From: Cruorifilaria tuberocauda
Lineage: Eukaryota; Nematoda; Chromadorea; Rhabditida; Onchocercidae
Direction of reading: 5' to 3'
DNA: 64,000 nt
Assembly: GCA_013365365.1 (NCBI GenBank)
Contig: JABVXU010000020.1
Coordinates: 310,001 to 374,000, forward strand
Part shown: positions 53,101 through 64,000 of the stretch, piece after piece
How positions within the stretch are numbered: position 1 is the stretch's first letter
How the letters are laid out: the number at the start of each line of letters is the position of its first letter
Position numbers and translations under genes: made by a program
Notes under the pieces: model-generated
Seen by the model: only the letters and a program-made list of their open reading frames with translations
Databases searched by the model: none
Told to the model about the DNA's origin: nothing

Positions 53101-56100
53101 AAATTTAGATTTCAACAGATCTCAACTGGAAGTTGTGGAATAAAAATGTTTAATCTCTGAACAACGTATGTTTCATGGTGCATACATATTAAATATGGTA
53201 TAGACTTACTTGTACTTACTATATTTCATTAACAGCAATGAACAATTAAATCAAGGAAGATAAATTAATGATATTGAATATGAAGACGATTAAAGAAACG
53301 ATTAAAACATCATGCTAACATGCAGAAGAAACGAGTAGAGAAGTGGAAACGGAAAGCAATTTGAAAGGTTCAAATGAGAAGTCATTCTGTTTCGGTATAT
53401 TTTTGATGAATCGATTTGGATATGTTTTTTTCTCAGACATGTCAACAGATAAGAGATTTCATATCATTTTTCTACAGGCCAGAAAATTTTCATCCAAAAG
53501 ATATGTTTGTTATAGTTCATTGACCTCTCTTTAAGAAATAAATATATTCGTGGAACAAATTATGAAATAAGTTTGAAAATTAAAATCCATACTGGAAGTC
53601 AAAAAGAATTTGGAGAATAATTTAAAAAGAGAGAGCTAAAATTCAATCATAATGGCATTGTTCAACATGCTTTCAGTGAGGTTAATTATGAAGACTTTTA
53701 ATGAAAATTTCATTAAATCTCTATAGTTAAATAATTATTACTATTAAATTCCATGAGATGAAAAGTTTAACAGACAAGTACATAATAAATTAGAAAAATG
53801 AGTGAATGGAAAGAATTATTAAAGTCAAACACTTTTCAAATTATAATTTTAAGTGATTAAAAAATATATTAACACATTGCTTCTGTAAAATTATCCGTGC
53901 TTGTGATAATATTTTCAGGCTGAAATTTAAAAAAAGATAAAAGAAAAATTTCAAGGAATTGTTAGACTTTTGATAAATATTAAAACATTTCAATAATTTA
54001 AAAAATAATGCAAGCAATATTTTAACAAATTTTTAACGATATAGAATTTCGATAATTTCACATTAATTTTTCCTGATGAAATGGACCTGATGAAAAAGTG
54101 CAAAAGATGTATCAAATAGAACCTAACTAATCCTTAAAAATAATGTCATTCAATATACCTTAATCTTAATTAATGTTCCTCGTGTGTCACTGTCCAGTGT
54201 CGGCAACGAAGCGTAACGTTCGATGCGTCTCTCGAAATTCTCGTTGAATTCACGGGTCATCGTGGATTGTGCTGAATCCGTTACAGGGCCCAAACGTGTC
54301 GGCATATAGGGCCAATGCTGTTTCTCACTCTAAATTTACTCACTTGTCAAATTACTGTTTTTAATGATTTTTGAGAATACAAATGTAATTCATAAATTAC
54401 TCTTATCATTGATTAAACATTAATTTGATTGCAAAAATCCTTATGTGTTTGGAAAAATATAAGCAAATAAACAAAAAACAGCTCAAAAGCATAAAACTTC
54501 GATGAATCGAAATGTATTATTAATAACTTTAATCTCACATTAGCAATTTTCAAATTCTTAATTACAGTGAAAAAATTCAGTTAGACATTCAGAGATGGAG
54601 CAAAAGTTTTAGGTATCTAAAGAATTGATGTGACATTCCACGCAGATAAAGAAGATTGTAGAATTATCCCGGATTGATTAGAAACGTAAACAAAACTATC
54701 TTATGCTACACAAGTCAGTTGAAAACATTTCATATAAATTCAGAATTTCGTTTAAAGTCCTGATATTGATATAATAAAACAGAAAATTTATGGATATAGA
54801 TCATTTATCTTTTGATATAAGTCTGAAAATTATTTTAACCAATACCCGATTCTATATTTCATGATCAAAGAAAGAGATATATGATAAGGATGTGCCATCT
54901 ATATAACCTAACCACGAGAAGTTGTGGATGCAGAAATAAATTGATAATAAAGAGGAAGAGACCGGCTGATTGAAACAATAGCAAAACCTGTTTCAACTAA
55001 TTTGGTAGCACTCATGCTGTGTACATTCTAATTATTAAATATGGCCTCTCTGTGTACTACCAGTCGAGTATTTTATAAATCAAAGCTTCAGACTTTCACA
55101 TTTTAGGAATAAGGTCAAAGCATCATGTTGTGTTATTGATATCAACCATATCTTGATATCTTCCCTAATCACATAACTCATGTACTGTTGAATTTTTCTT
55201 TCGCTCAACAAAAGCTTTATAATATGAAGATATTAGCTAATTATCACTACTAAATTTAGGCTTTGAAAGCTTTCATTTAGTTCTGGAAAAATATACAACG
55301 ATCAAAAATATTTTATCAACTAAATTTTAAATTAAAAAAATTATTCGGCACATAATAGGGAAAACATTCATTATTGTTACATCAATAAAATAAAAAAAGT
55401 AAACCTAATGAAAACTTATTCAACTATTACTTTTTTCAAATTAATTTATGCTGGGACAAAGATACCATAAGTGAATGAATATTAAATATTTAACTTAATA
55501 ATCATTAGAGGATGATTTCAGGTATTTTCTAAAATTCTCTGTTAACATCTTATCATTACATTTTCTTGAAATTTTTTTCCATAATACTCGAAAAATTGAA
55601 AATATTTGCCAACTGGAAACGAATGCAAAATTCTCAATGCTATGAATCTTTCAATTATTTATTTTTCAATTGAACCGAAGCAAAATCGGTAAACAACAAA
55701 AAAGGATGGCATGAAGAAGAACAAATAAGATGTGCGCATAAAACTGATCGGTGCCGTGATCGGTGCTTCAAAAATGTGCAAAATCGTTAAAGTGTAACCG
55801 AAGCTCTTTTGCAAAATATTCAAGTAAATCGAAATGTTAAAAAGCCTTGGAAAATTAATGAAATTCCGAAACTTGAATGCTCTGGAATTTAGGAGAATAA
55901 AAATGTTTAAAATCTTTTGTAAGGCACACAAATACTATCATTTAAAACTTCCAGAATTTTTTTGGGGAAGAATAATTTTGTTGCTGAGGTCAGGCCAATT
56001 CATTGTTTTAGACTGGATGATATCCAGATTGCAGATATAAAACTTTTCTTGCCAAAATCTTCGAAAAAAAGCCAGACCTCAATGTGCGCAGTTTGCACAG

Positions 56101-59100
56101 CGGCATTGGAGCGGGAAAGGGTACGCCAAAGACCTGGGGATAGATCCGTGCGCACTTTGAGCAAACCATCCTTAGCACCGCCATTTACCGAAACAACAGA
56201 ACGAGGTGAAAATGAATGAGATGAAAATTGCCAAGTAGCTGATGAAGCATCCTGAAAATTTTTTTGAAACTATGAAACCAGTTTTTTTACTGAAATTACG
56301 AGGCCTCGTTGAAAATCGAAACTTGAGAGGAAAATTTTTGACATTTTATAAAGAAATGCTTAAAATAAATGAATGTATGTTGATTTATTAATAGTAAGTC
56401 AGAAATCAAAACTATTTCCTCTATTTGGAGTAAGGGTATGGGATTTCAGCTCCTTCGCAGGTTTTTGGAAAAGAGATTTGAGTTAAAATTTTAAACAATT
56501 ATTATATTAAATGAAAAACGGAGGTTATTAAAATATTATTAGGCATGAAATCGCTACTATTAATATTAGAAACACAGCAGCAGTCACAACAGATTGGAGA
56601 AAATCCGTAGAGAATTCAATGTTGGTAACCTAGAGAAGCATTTCTAAAAAAATAAATCCAATTTTTCATTTTTTGGATTTATTCTATTCAAAGCATTGTA
56701 GAATAAAGAGTGAAAATAGATTTCCATGAAGGAAGAGCGTATCGTACCGTAACATAACCAGATCGATCCTGTTGTGGTATAGTTGAATTAACCGATGTAT
56801 CATTGGAAATCCGCGATTCGAGCATATCACGTATTTGCTCCTGGAAGCACAAACACAAACATCCCATTACTTCCATTTCCTTTCTCGAAAAGTTTGCAAA
56901 AAAAGCTATCAAAATGAATGAAAGAAAATGGAAAGAAGAACTAAAAAAATGAGCAAAAAGACATGCGTGTACTCTAAAACCATTAACAATAAATTTTCCG
57001 TTTAAATTTATCAAAATAGTTTCTTGAAAAAAAGAGCTTTCCTACTCGATGGAAGAGATTTTTTTGTGATAAAACCATAGATAAAATGGAATATAAGGAC
57101 ACAGACATTCGTTAGAAATTAGTCTAATTCTAGAAATATAATGCTAAACTCCACATATCATAATTATAACTTTCAGTGAATCAATCAATAATCTGTTTCT
57201 AAAAGCATATCCAAATTAATAACTTCAATATTATAGCGTGATCTTTCAGTTATGATGGATAATTTAAAAATTAGTAATCTTGAAATCATTAACGAGCAAA
57301 AAAGCTTGTGAAATTTGAATTGAATCGGAGAAATACATTTGAAATTAATTCCTTATCGGATAATTTCATGTAAATATTAGGAATGATAAAAACAATCTGA
57401 TTATATCTATAATTGATAATATCTAAATAAATAACTGCAATCTAATGTACAAAATACTTTCCACCATTCACGTATTAATGGCGGTAATTGGAGAGCGTCT
57501 TGTGGTACGATCAATAGGAAAGAAAGATTTGAACTATTGCGCTTAAATTACGTTAGATCTCTTCAATTTCTCCGTTAGGTAGCTTAAGTGAGGATAAAGG
57601 ACAAATTTTCAAAAACTTTCTTACTTCCCATATTATCAGCCATTCTTATTTTCTTTAATATTTTATGATTACATTCAAATTTTTTGTAATTTTGATCGTG
57701 ATGTCGAAAATTTTGTTGAAAAGTATGCTTAGATTTCAAATTTCAGTTTGCAAAATAATCCTATTTTGGTGTAAATTTAATGTAGGATAACTGCTTGCAT
57801 AAACGTCACTTAGAGATTTACTTATGCGATCGGCCTGATCGATCACCCGATAATGAAAAGATATCGGAAAAGGAGCAGAAAAAGCGAACCTTAACGGTAT
57901 CCGGAACTGGTTCAGGTGCAGTTTTAATAATTTCAGAATTAATAAGCTTGTAGTCTGTTCGCCTTCCTCTAGATCGCTCCAAAAGTTTCTCATTCAATTG
58001 CGCTAACTGATCTAAGTCGCTATTCTAAAGTAAAAATACATTTTTATCATTATTTAAATGTTTATCTTCGAATTACAATCAAAAAAAAAAACTCCATTCA
58101 ATAATAAACTTCACTTAATAAGTCACCATTAGTAGCAAAATAGCAAAAATTTATTCTTAACTAATCCATATTAATTATAAAATGTAAATTAAGACCACTC
58201 TAACACCTCAAAGTTCTCGAAGCGACTGAAAAAAATTCAGCAAAAAAAAGGAAAAAAGCATTATTAGAAGTTTCTGATTCAGCAGGTTGTTGCTGTTAGT
58301 TGCAAACTTTAAATTATTAGTCTATATTTCAAGGCGAAAAAGAAAAGGTGATGCGCGTGATTTTTACTTGGTGTCACGCAACGCATATAAATGTGTTCTA
58401 TTAGTCCGTATAAACAAGAATCTCAAGTTTAATTGAACAGAATTTGAAGATAAAATTTTGTTTTTAACTTTTTGTTGAAGAATTAAATTAATTCCCACCA
58501 TTCTTTATGAACACTTTGATACAATGTTTACAGTATTCAAACTCGAGTTTAACCCTCAAATTGAAAAGTTGTAAAAGAGAACCGTAGGGAATTCAAAAAA
58601 TGAAAAAGTAGACAGCACGATTGAAATAATTTTACGAGGAGAAAATACTGAATTGAATACATTAAACATTTGAAATCTGAATTTTTACTATGCGATGTTA
58701 GTTCTAACCATTCAATTTTCAAACATTTAAAATTTATCGAAAATTTTTTCGAAAATGAAATAAATTGAATTCATCTTTTCAGCTTACCGTAAAAGACGTT
58801 CAGTTAGGGAAATATATCGAGGGAAAATTTTCAAAATGATTGGTGCTATTTTTTTATTTGTACATTAGTTAATATATAATTCTATTTGTCATTATGATTA
58901 ATCGTTATCAACCATCTGAATCATTGTATTTCTTTGAATAAATGCCAGATAATGACAGATTATTTCAATAAAAAAGCTCAACAACTAATTAAATTGAAAC
59001 AATAATAAAGAGAAAAAGAAAAAGCTTACATTTTTTGGTCCTCCGCTTGCTGTCTGAAAATATTTGAAGTTTACATTGATAATACAAGGCAAAATTCTTT

Positions 59101-62100
59101 TTAATTTTACAAAAAATTTGTCCAAAATTAAAAAAGACGTATAACAATGCATTATTTTACATCCATTTCATATTAAATTAAGAGGAGAGCAGCTGTCACT
59201 AAATATGTTATCAGATTATAGTTCAGTTAACTTTGAATATCATTGATAAATATAAAACAGAATAGTTGGAGCTGAGAAAGTTTGCACAGATATGGTACCT
59301 AAAATGCTGAAATAAAAGATAATTAACAAATTATGAAAAGGATGAAATTCATGAACTAATAAAAATCATTTCAATTCTGAACTGAATCATTGAAATTGAA
59401 AATTTTATATGCTTATTTTTATATAAAAGAATTAAAATTGACAAAAATAAATTAAAAGTAAAAATAAAATAGTTGCAAAATATTCTAACCGTTTTTTTGT
59501 CGTATCCTTGTCTCGAGATTACTATGATATTCAATGATATCATAGGATGCGATATATTGATATCACAGTTGTTATCAGTAATGCAAGAAGGAAGAAATGA
59601 GTCATTTATTTAGACAGGAAACACAAGTGTAGTAGTTTAAAGAGAAAAATAGAATAAAAATTAATGGAATTTATTTTAGCATGTGTATTTCAAAAAATAT
59701 TGCAATTAAATAGTTGGAGTTATCATCGACAGAGAAATACACTTTGATTGGCAATAAAATGAATAGTCAAAGTTTCGACATCAAAAAAAATTTATAAAAA
59801 AATACAGTTAAATACAGTTAACTGATTAATTGTTCTATTATTCGGCAATTTTCATCATTTTTTTTTTTAATTCATTAAGCTTTCTAACTGATTGATATAA
59901 AAAATCATTAGTTGAAGCGAACTGAATTTATTGCTAAATTTGGATATTTTGTAAAAATATGGAACTATCAAAAATCAATAAAACTGGACATTATTCACAA
60001 AAGATGAAGAAACTTATAAATAGGAGATTAAAGAAACTAAAGGTTTAATCAATTTAAGAGAATTGAGATTACTCAGCGCTTTTTGCTTTCTTTTTCAATT
60101 CTTCTTAAAAAATGCTACCCTTTCATTTCATACATACGTTACTTCGTTATCAAATAAAATCCCTCATAAGTTGATGAAAACATATTACTACAAATTGATT
60201 ATTGTAATACCAAACCTTCCGATCATCGCTAAAGTTGAAAAGTAAAAAATATTTTGCTCAAGTAGATAAAAAATTGAAGGTAGGTATTGCGAAAATAATG
60301 TACAGAGTATTGCGAAAAATAACGAAACATTAGAAGAGAAAATGAATAATATAAGAAAAGTATTTCGAAAGTACAACTGAAAGTAATAGGCAACAAGAAT
60401 AATCAGTTATGGTTTCACAATAGAGTAAAACTTACCATTTGATGATAAAATTCAAAAAGTCAGAAATTTTCGTCTGAAATGAAGTGCATTAAAGCAGTTT
60501 ACAGTTATGCTGTAATGAAATTGAGAAAATTGAATGTACTTTGAAAATTCTAATTCAAATCTATTGAAATACATACCAAAGAAATGGACAAATTAACTCC
60601 TTTTATTCAGATAATCACCAATAGATGATGATCGTTGCCATTCAATATTAGTTGAGGTTCGCGGTGCTAACTCTTCTTCTATAGTACTGTCCATTGGTAT
60701 ACGTGTCAGACGACGTGGTGCACCTATTGATTGTACTATTTGATGATGCTGGTGTAGTGTTGATGTACGACCGGAATGAAAAATAGGAACACGATGTTGA
60801 TGAAAGCTGTATTCTGGATGATCATGAATAGGATGTGATCGTGAAATAGGATTATTTTGATTCACATTCTGATGATCGATTTGACGAATTAACAAATCAT
60901 TGGATGGAGTTAACCGCTGCACATTTCTCTGTTGCTAAATTCTAAGAAGTTTTAAAACGGACGAAAAAAAAACAGTTCTGATTTCTTTTTGCTATATAAA
61001 TTAAATCCAAAAGAAAAATTTAGTTATTTTACTTGATAAGATCGATGATTAGTATCAGTAGTAGTATCAGTATGTGTTGAAGATGTTGAAAGTTGCTGTC
61101 GAAGGCACTGTTGTCGCAAATACTGAAAACAGACATAAATATTGCTATAAAATCGTAGAAATTGATGATGCTGAATAATCGATATGATATTTTAAATAAT
61201 AGGCTTCCTCATATCTATACGATAATCACTTATCACAAATATTTTGCATCGCTTTTAAGTATTAAAATATAGTATAAATTATAAGTAGAGTAAACTGTTA
61301 TCTTATAGAAAAGCAACTGATAAAAAGGTACATGAAGTGAAAAATTGATTAGAAATTCACTTAAACTGGAGGATAGTTGTTTCTGCTAATTACGATACTA
61401 TTTATTATATCAAACATAAATGTAACAATATTAATGCGATTTCCACTCAATTATTTTTTCCAAAACTTTTTAGAATTTATTTGATCGAGAGATAGATTTA
61501 ATTTTAAAGAATTAATTGTTTAACCTATCGATGCTTAATCGATCAGTACAGAAAGAAAGAAAAGTTTACTATTTAATTAATCACTTTCTGATTGCTTACA
61601 TTACCCAACAAACTCTTGAAATAAGTCGATTTTTTAACTTTGTAGAAATTTATCTTCGTAGAAATTCAATCGGATGAATAAATGATTAAAGGAACTTAAC
61701 TAACCTGACCATTTCGGTTCATAAATACATTTGTTGGTGATTGTAGTCTATCATCGATATTAACCGCACGCACCGAAGATAACGGATGGCGTATATCATT
61801 TGATTTCGAACGGAAATGAACCGAAGACGTAGCTTGCCTCAATGAATTTTCGAATGCTGCAAGTTTTCCACGTACATTCACATTCCGAGGTGTATCATGT
61901 GAGGTGATTGTGGATGAGTGTGCTGGCAAGTCGTAAATTTTCTCCCAATCTGCTATTTCTGAAATTACTGTTCACTTCCATCTTAATACTACCTTCCTCT
62001 TTCAAATCTTCAATTTTCTAATTTGGAGTCTTATGATGGAAAATGTTTTAATGTTAATCCTAAGATATTTCAGCGTAATAATTTACCACAACATTGCGAA

Positions 62101-64000
62101 GAAGTCGTTGTTGATGGCAACTCTCCCAAACGATGAAATCTTCTTTGGTGGATAATTTCCACTTCCTTATCTACCCCAAATGGTTCCGGCAAATTTTGCG
62201 AATGTTTCTTTTTTAATACCTGAATTGTATCAAATTTTTAAATGAAAAATGAAATTAGAAAAAATAGAGTAAAATTTGAGAAAAAATTCAAAATATTTGG
62301 AAATGAAAGATAAAAAAGACGAAATCTCCAATTTTTCCAGGAATTTCGAAAATGAGATAGAAGTTAGAAAAGCTTTATTTTCCTACTTTAATTGCATTTG
62401 GTGCATGAGGATAAAAACCACCAGACGGAGTGGCACGTGGACCGCCAAATGCTGGTTTTGGTCGATGACTACCGTCGGGTAATGGTTGGATAAGGTGTTT
62501 GATTTGACGCTTTGCAGGTTCATCCAATGGGCCAGGTCCTAAATTACTTTGAATTTTTGGATGGGAAATTGAAATCAATAATTAGACAATTGTTTTATCT
62601 CATTCGAACGGAATTTTCTTTAGTAATTTAAAAGCTACTTTAATAATGATGCATACCAAATCCTCGTTGTGTGCCAGGCAACGAACTTTCTGGAATGAAA
62701 TTCTTATGTTCCTGTTTGTATTCCGGATTATAGACAATTGGTTGCCATCGAAATTCAGCACTTTCAACTATTCGACCTGTCGCATTATCTGTAAAAAAGT
62801 GAATTAAAGCACACATTCAGAAATGAAAAACATTAAGCTTCTTACTGTAAATTAATGATAATGAATTGAATTCAAATGAATTTATATCGAATTCATGGAA
62901 AGTTATTTGAGCAGCACCAAAGCATTTCTCGAAATTCTTCGACCTCAGATAATATTACAAAAAAAAAGTTACCTGTTGAGTAGCTGCTACTACTTTCAAG
63001 ACTTGGTTCAGCATTAAATGCTTTACGCATATGTGGCCAAATATAAGACGGTTCCGGTGGTGGTTTCCACCGTTTTCCAGTTCGAAAAATCACTGGTTCG
63101 GGTTTTGGTTTTTCAATAAATACTTCTCGGCGCTAGAAAAGATTTGCAGCATTTACTTTATCTTTAGAACAGCAATTATCATTACTATAATATTTCCACG
63201 ATCATAACAATCATTAATTATCCAGCGTTGAAATTTCCACAACTTTAGGATAAGAATGCGAGAAAATGATAACTGTATTACAATTAAATAAAGCGATAAA
63301 ATTTTTTTTCAATAGTTTCTCTCCTTTTGATGATTTTCATAAATTTGAAGCAACGCAACGCAACCAATCTGAAAATAATAAATAACAGCGCTAATTTATA
63401 AATTAAAGTACCTTCAATAAGTCAATATCGAATCGTTCCTTTTCGAGAAGTTGCTCACTAGTGATAATTTCATTTTTAGCAGCTGGTTTTGTTTGATCAA
63501 CGATATACAACCGTTTCCAAGTTATCGGATTTGATGTGCCAATAAATTTTCCTTGTTCACCTTCTTCAGTCAACGTAATAGGACGTGTTTCATAGACATG
63601 CATCAGTTGTGGTTCCAAGTTTTTCTAAATTAAATAATTAGAATAATTGTATTAAGTTCCTCTAGTTATTTATTAATGATCATTTCCAAGTATCTCAGAC
63701 GATGTATTAAGTAAAAATTACTACATATGTTTAAATATTGTACCATAAATAAATTTTCAAATTAGCAAACAGTTAGGACAATTGATTATTTTCACTGACC
63801 CATTATTATCATTTTTTCTTTTATGAATGGGATTTATACATAATTAATTCGTATTTTCCTCTACTTTCACTTTCCATCTTATTGATATAAAAAAAGTCCT
63901 ACAAAAGTGATCTTACAATATAAAATGTGAAGAAGTGGAAAATTTCAAAACACTGATCAAGATATTACTTGCATGAATTCGAACCTGATCCCAAATAAAC
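50174..64000 (-). CDS. Large unnamed scaffold-like protein, about 20 exons, 5' end beyond the window
   Basis: Minus-strand exons in order: 64000..63985 (partial), 63624-63412, 63132-62973, 62788-62657, 62538-62387, 62219-62087, 61958-61705, 61122-61033, then 59053-59030, 58024-57890, 57834-57805, 56840-56748, 56251-56078, 54329-54159, 53086-52961, 52758-52584, 51665-51571, 51428-51248, 51096-50841, 50769-50563, 50231-50174. Every junction keeps phase; about 950 residues lie in the window. It has no transmembrane segment or recognised globular domain. The N-terminal part has repeated aromatic-proline patches (GKRWKPPPEPSYIWPHM, FRWQPIVYNPEYK, PKPAFGGPRATPSGGFYPHA, EIADWEKIYDLP). The C-terminal part has a charged coiled coil (ITETVQRVEEHKRIEEIERR), Arg/Ser-rich stretches and FYRPITKSRS, which resembles the YRPLSKSHS motif of sorbin-homology proteins. 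SORBS proteins carry SH3 domains, and none is present here, so I leave it unnamed. A role at actin or adhesion sites is a guess. Confidence 0.72.
50266..50347 (-). repeat. Right arm of the 82-bp inverted repeat, inside the last intron of the scaffold gene
   Basis: Reverse-complement partner of 48527-48608; the spacer between the arms is 1657 bases. This arm lies in the intron between the last two coding exons (50563 and 50231), so the last exon sits inside the repeat-bounded segment. The arms could be terminal inverted repeats of a non-autonomous DNA transposon or two separate small elements; no clear target-site duplication is visible. Confidence 0.95.
60436..60473 (-). other. Candidate 38-nt poison exon in the scaffold gene
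   Basis: Bounded by CATTTCAG and ATG/GTAAGT, both close to consensus. It is open only in phase 0 (TKISDFLNFIIK), and joining its last two bases TG to the A of the exon at 59053 makes a TGA stop. Inclusion would therefore truncate the long isoform. It might also be cryptic splice-like sequence. Confidence 0.35.
60593..60934 (-). CDS. Alternative terminal exon of the scaffold gene (short isoform)
   Basis: Follows the exon 61122-61033 in phase (acceptor GAATTTAG) and reads on from QQRNVQRLTPSND for 113 codons, rich in His, Gln and Ser (SFHQHRVPIFHSG, STLHQHHQIVQSI), before ending SSSIGDYLNKRS and a TAA stop at 60593-60595. No good in-phase donor lies before the stop, and the downstream exon 59053-59030 needs a phase-0 partner, so this exon most likely ends a shorter protein. 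The longer form would skip it by joining 61033 or 61705 to 59053; both end in phase 0. A complete separate gene ending here is the other reading. Confidence 0.6.
   Translation of the reverse strand, partial: QQRNVQRLTPSNDLLIRQIDHQNVNQNNPISRSHPIHDHPEYSFHQHRVPIFHSGRTSTLHQHHQIVQSIGAPRRLTRIPMDSTIEEELAPRTSTNIEWQRSSSIGDYLNKRS
63625..63984 (-). other. Intron of the scaffold gene at the right edge
   Basis: AT-rich, no open frame of note. The exon 64000..63985 (reading FIWDQ before a GTTCGA donor) is in phase with the exon at 63624 and implies that the gene continues to the right of the window. Confidence 0.5.

Noticed and set aside
55659..56219. Open frames on both strands around 55.7-56.2 kb
   Set aside because: The plus-strand frame at 55962-56219 is a shadow of the real minus-strand exon 56251-56078; the others lie in an intron.
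50174..64000. Naming the scaffold gene as sorb-1/SORBS
   Set aside because: Only one short motif resembles sorbin homology, and the three SH3 domains expected at the C-terminus are absent; the protein ends in RRR and a stop at 50174.
1..64000. tRNA, rRNA, CRISPR, bacterial or endosymbiont insertions
   Set aside because: I looked for GC-richer blocks, long uninterrupted frames and cloverleaf-type sequence and saw none; a dedicated scan could still find a small RNA gene.

Overview
The window is AT-rich eukaryotic DNA from a nematode, most likely a filarial or other spirurid species. The evidence is many short introns with TTTCAG/TTTTAG acceptors, probable trans-splice acceptors just upstream of several start codons, gene-dense clusters next to long gene-poor stretches, and orthologues of C. 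elegans genes. The species itself is an inference. No tRNA, rRNA, CRISPR array or protein-coding transposon was found. Almost all real coding sequence is split into exons, so I rebuilt the genes by matching exon phase, GT/AG borders and family similarity.

Layout. 1-2008 (minus): two housekeeping genes head-to-tail, TRAPPC2L (complete) and then the first two exons of CIAO3/NARFL, which runs off the left edge; they may form an operon. 2636-3806 (plus): PHF5A, complete in three exons, divergent from TRAPPC2L. 4772-11807 (plus): a gamma-tubulin complex component 3 (GCP3, C. elegans gip-1) gene with about 21 exons and 861 residues. 11808-29030: gene-poor DNA with one well-formed but unassigned exon pair (14943-14988 and 17601-17806). 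29031-47864 (plus): mig-10 (MRL family: lamellipodin/RIAM/MIG-10) with two alternative 5' ends, a Ras-association domain, a PH domain and proline-rich Ena/VASP-type ligands. 50174-64000 (minus, running off the right edge): a large multi-exon scaffold-like protein that I could not name; one segment resembles a motif of sorbin/SORBS proteins, but no SH3 domain is present. mig-10 and this gene converge.

The items most worth a second look are: an 82-bp inverted repeat that encloses the last exon of the unnamed scaffold gene and the convergent intergenic region; a 16-nt microexon in mig-10 that would swap its proline-rich C-terminus for a different 43-residue reading frame; tiny in-frame exons, an alternative terminal exon and a possible poison exon in the scaffold gene; and an exon border in GCP3 where the best conserved reading needs a one-base shift. 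Functionally the left half is core housekeeping (vesicle tethering, cytosolic iron-sulfur assembly, splicing, microtubule nucleation); the right half concerns the actin cytoskeleton or adhesion, with certainty only for mig-10.
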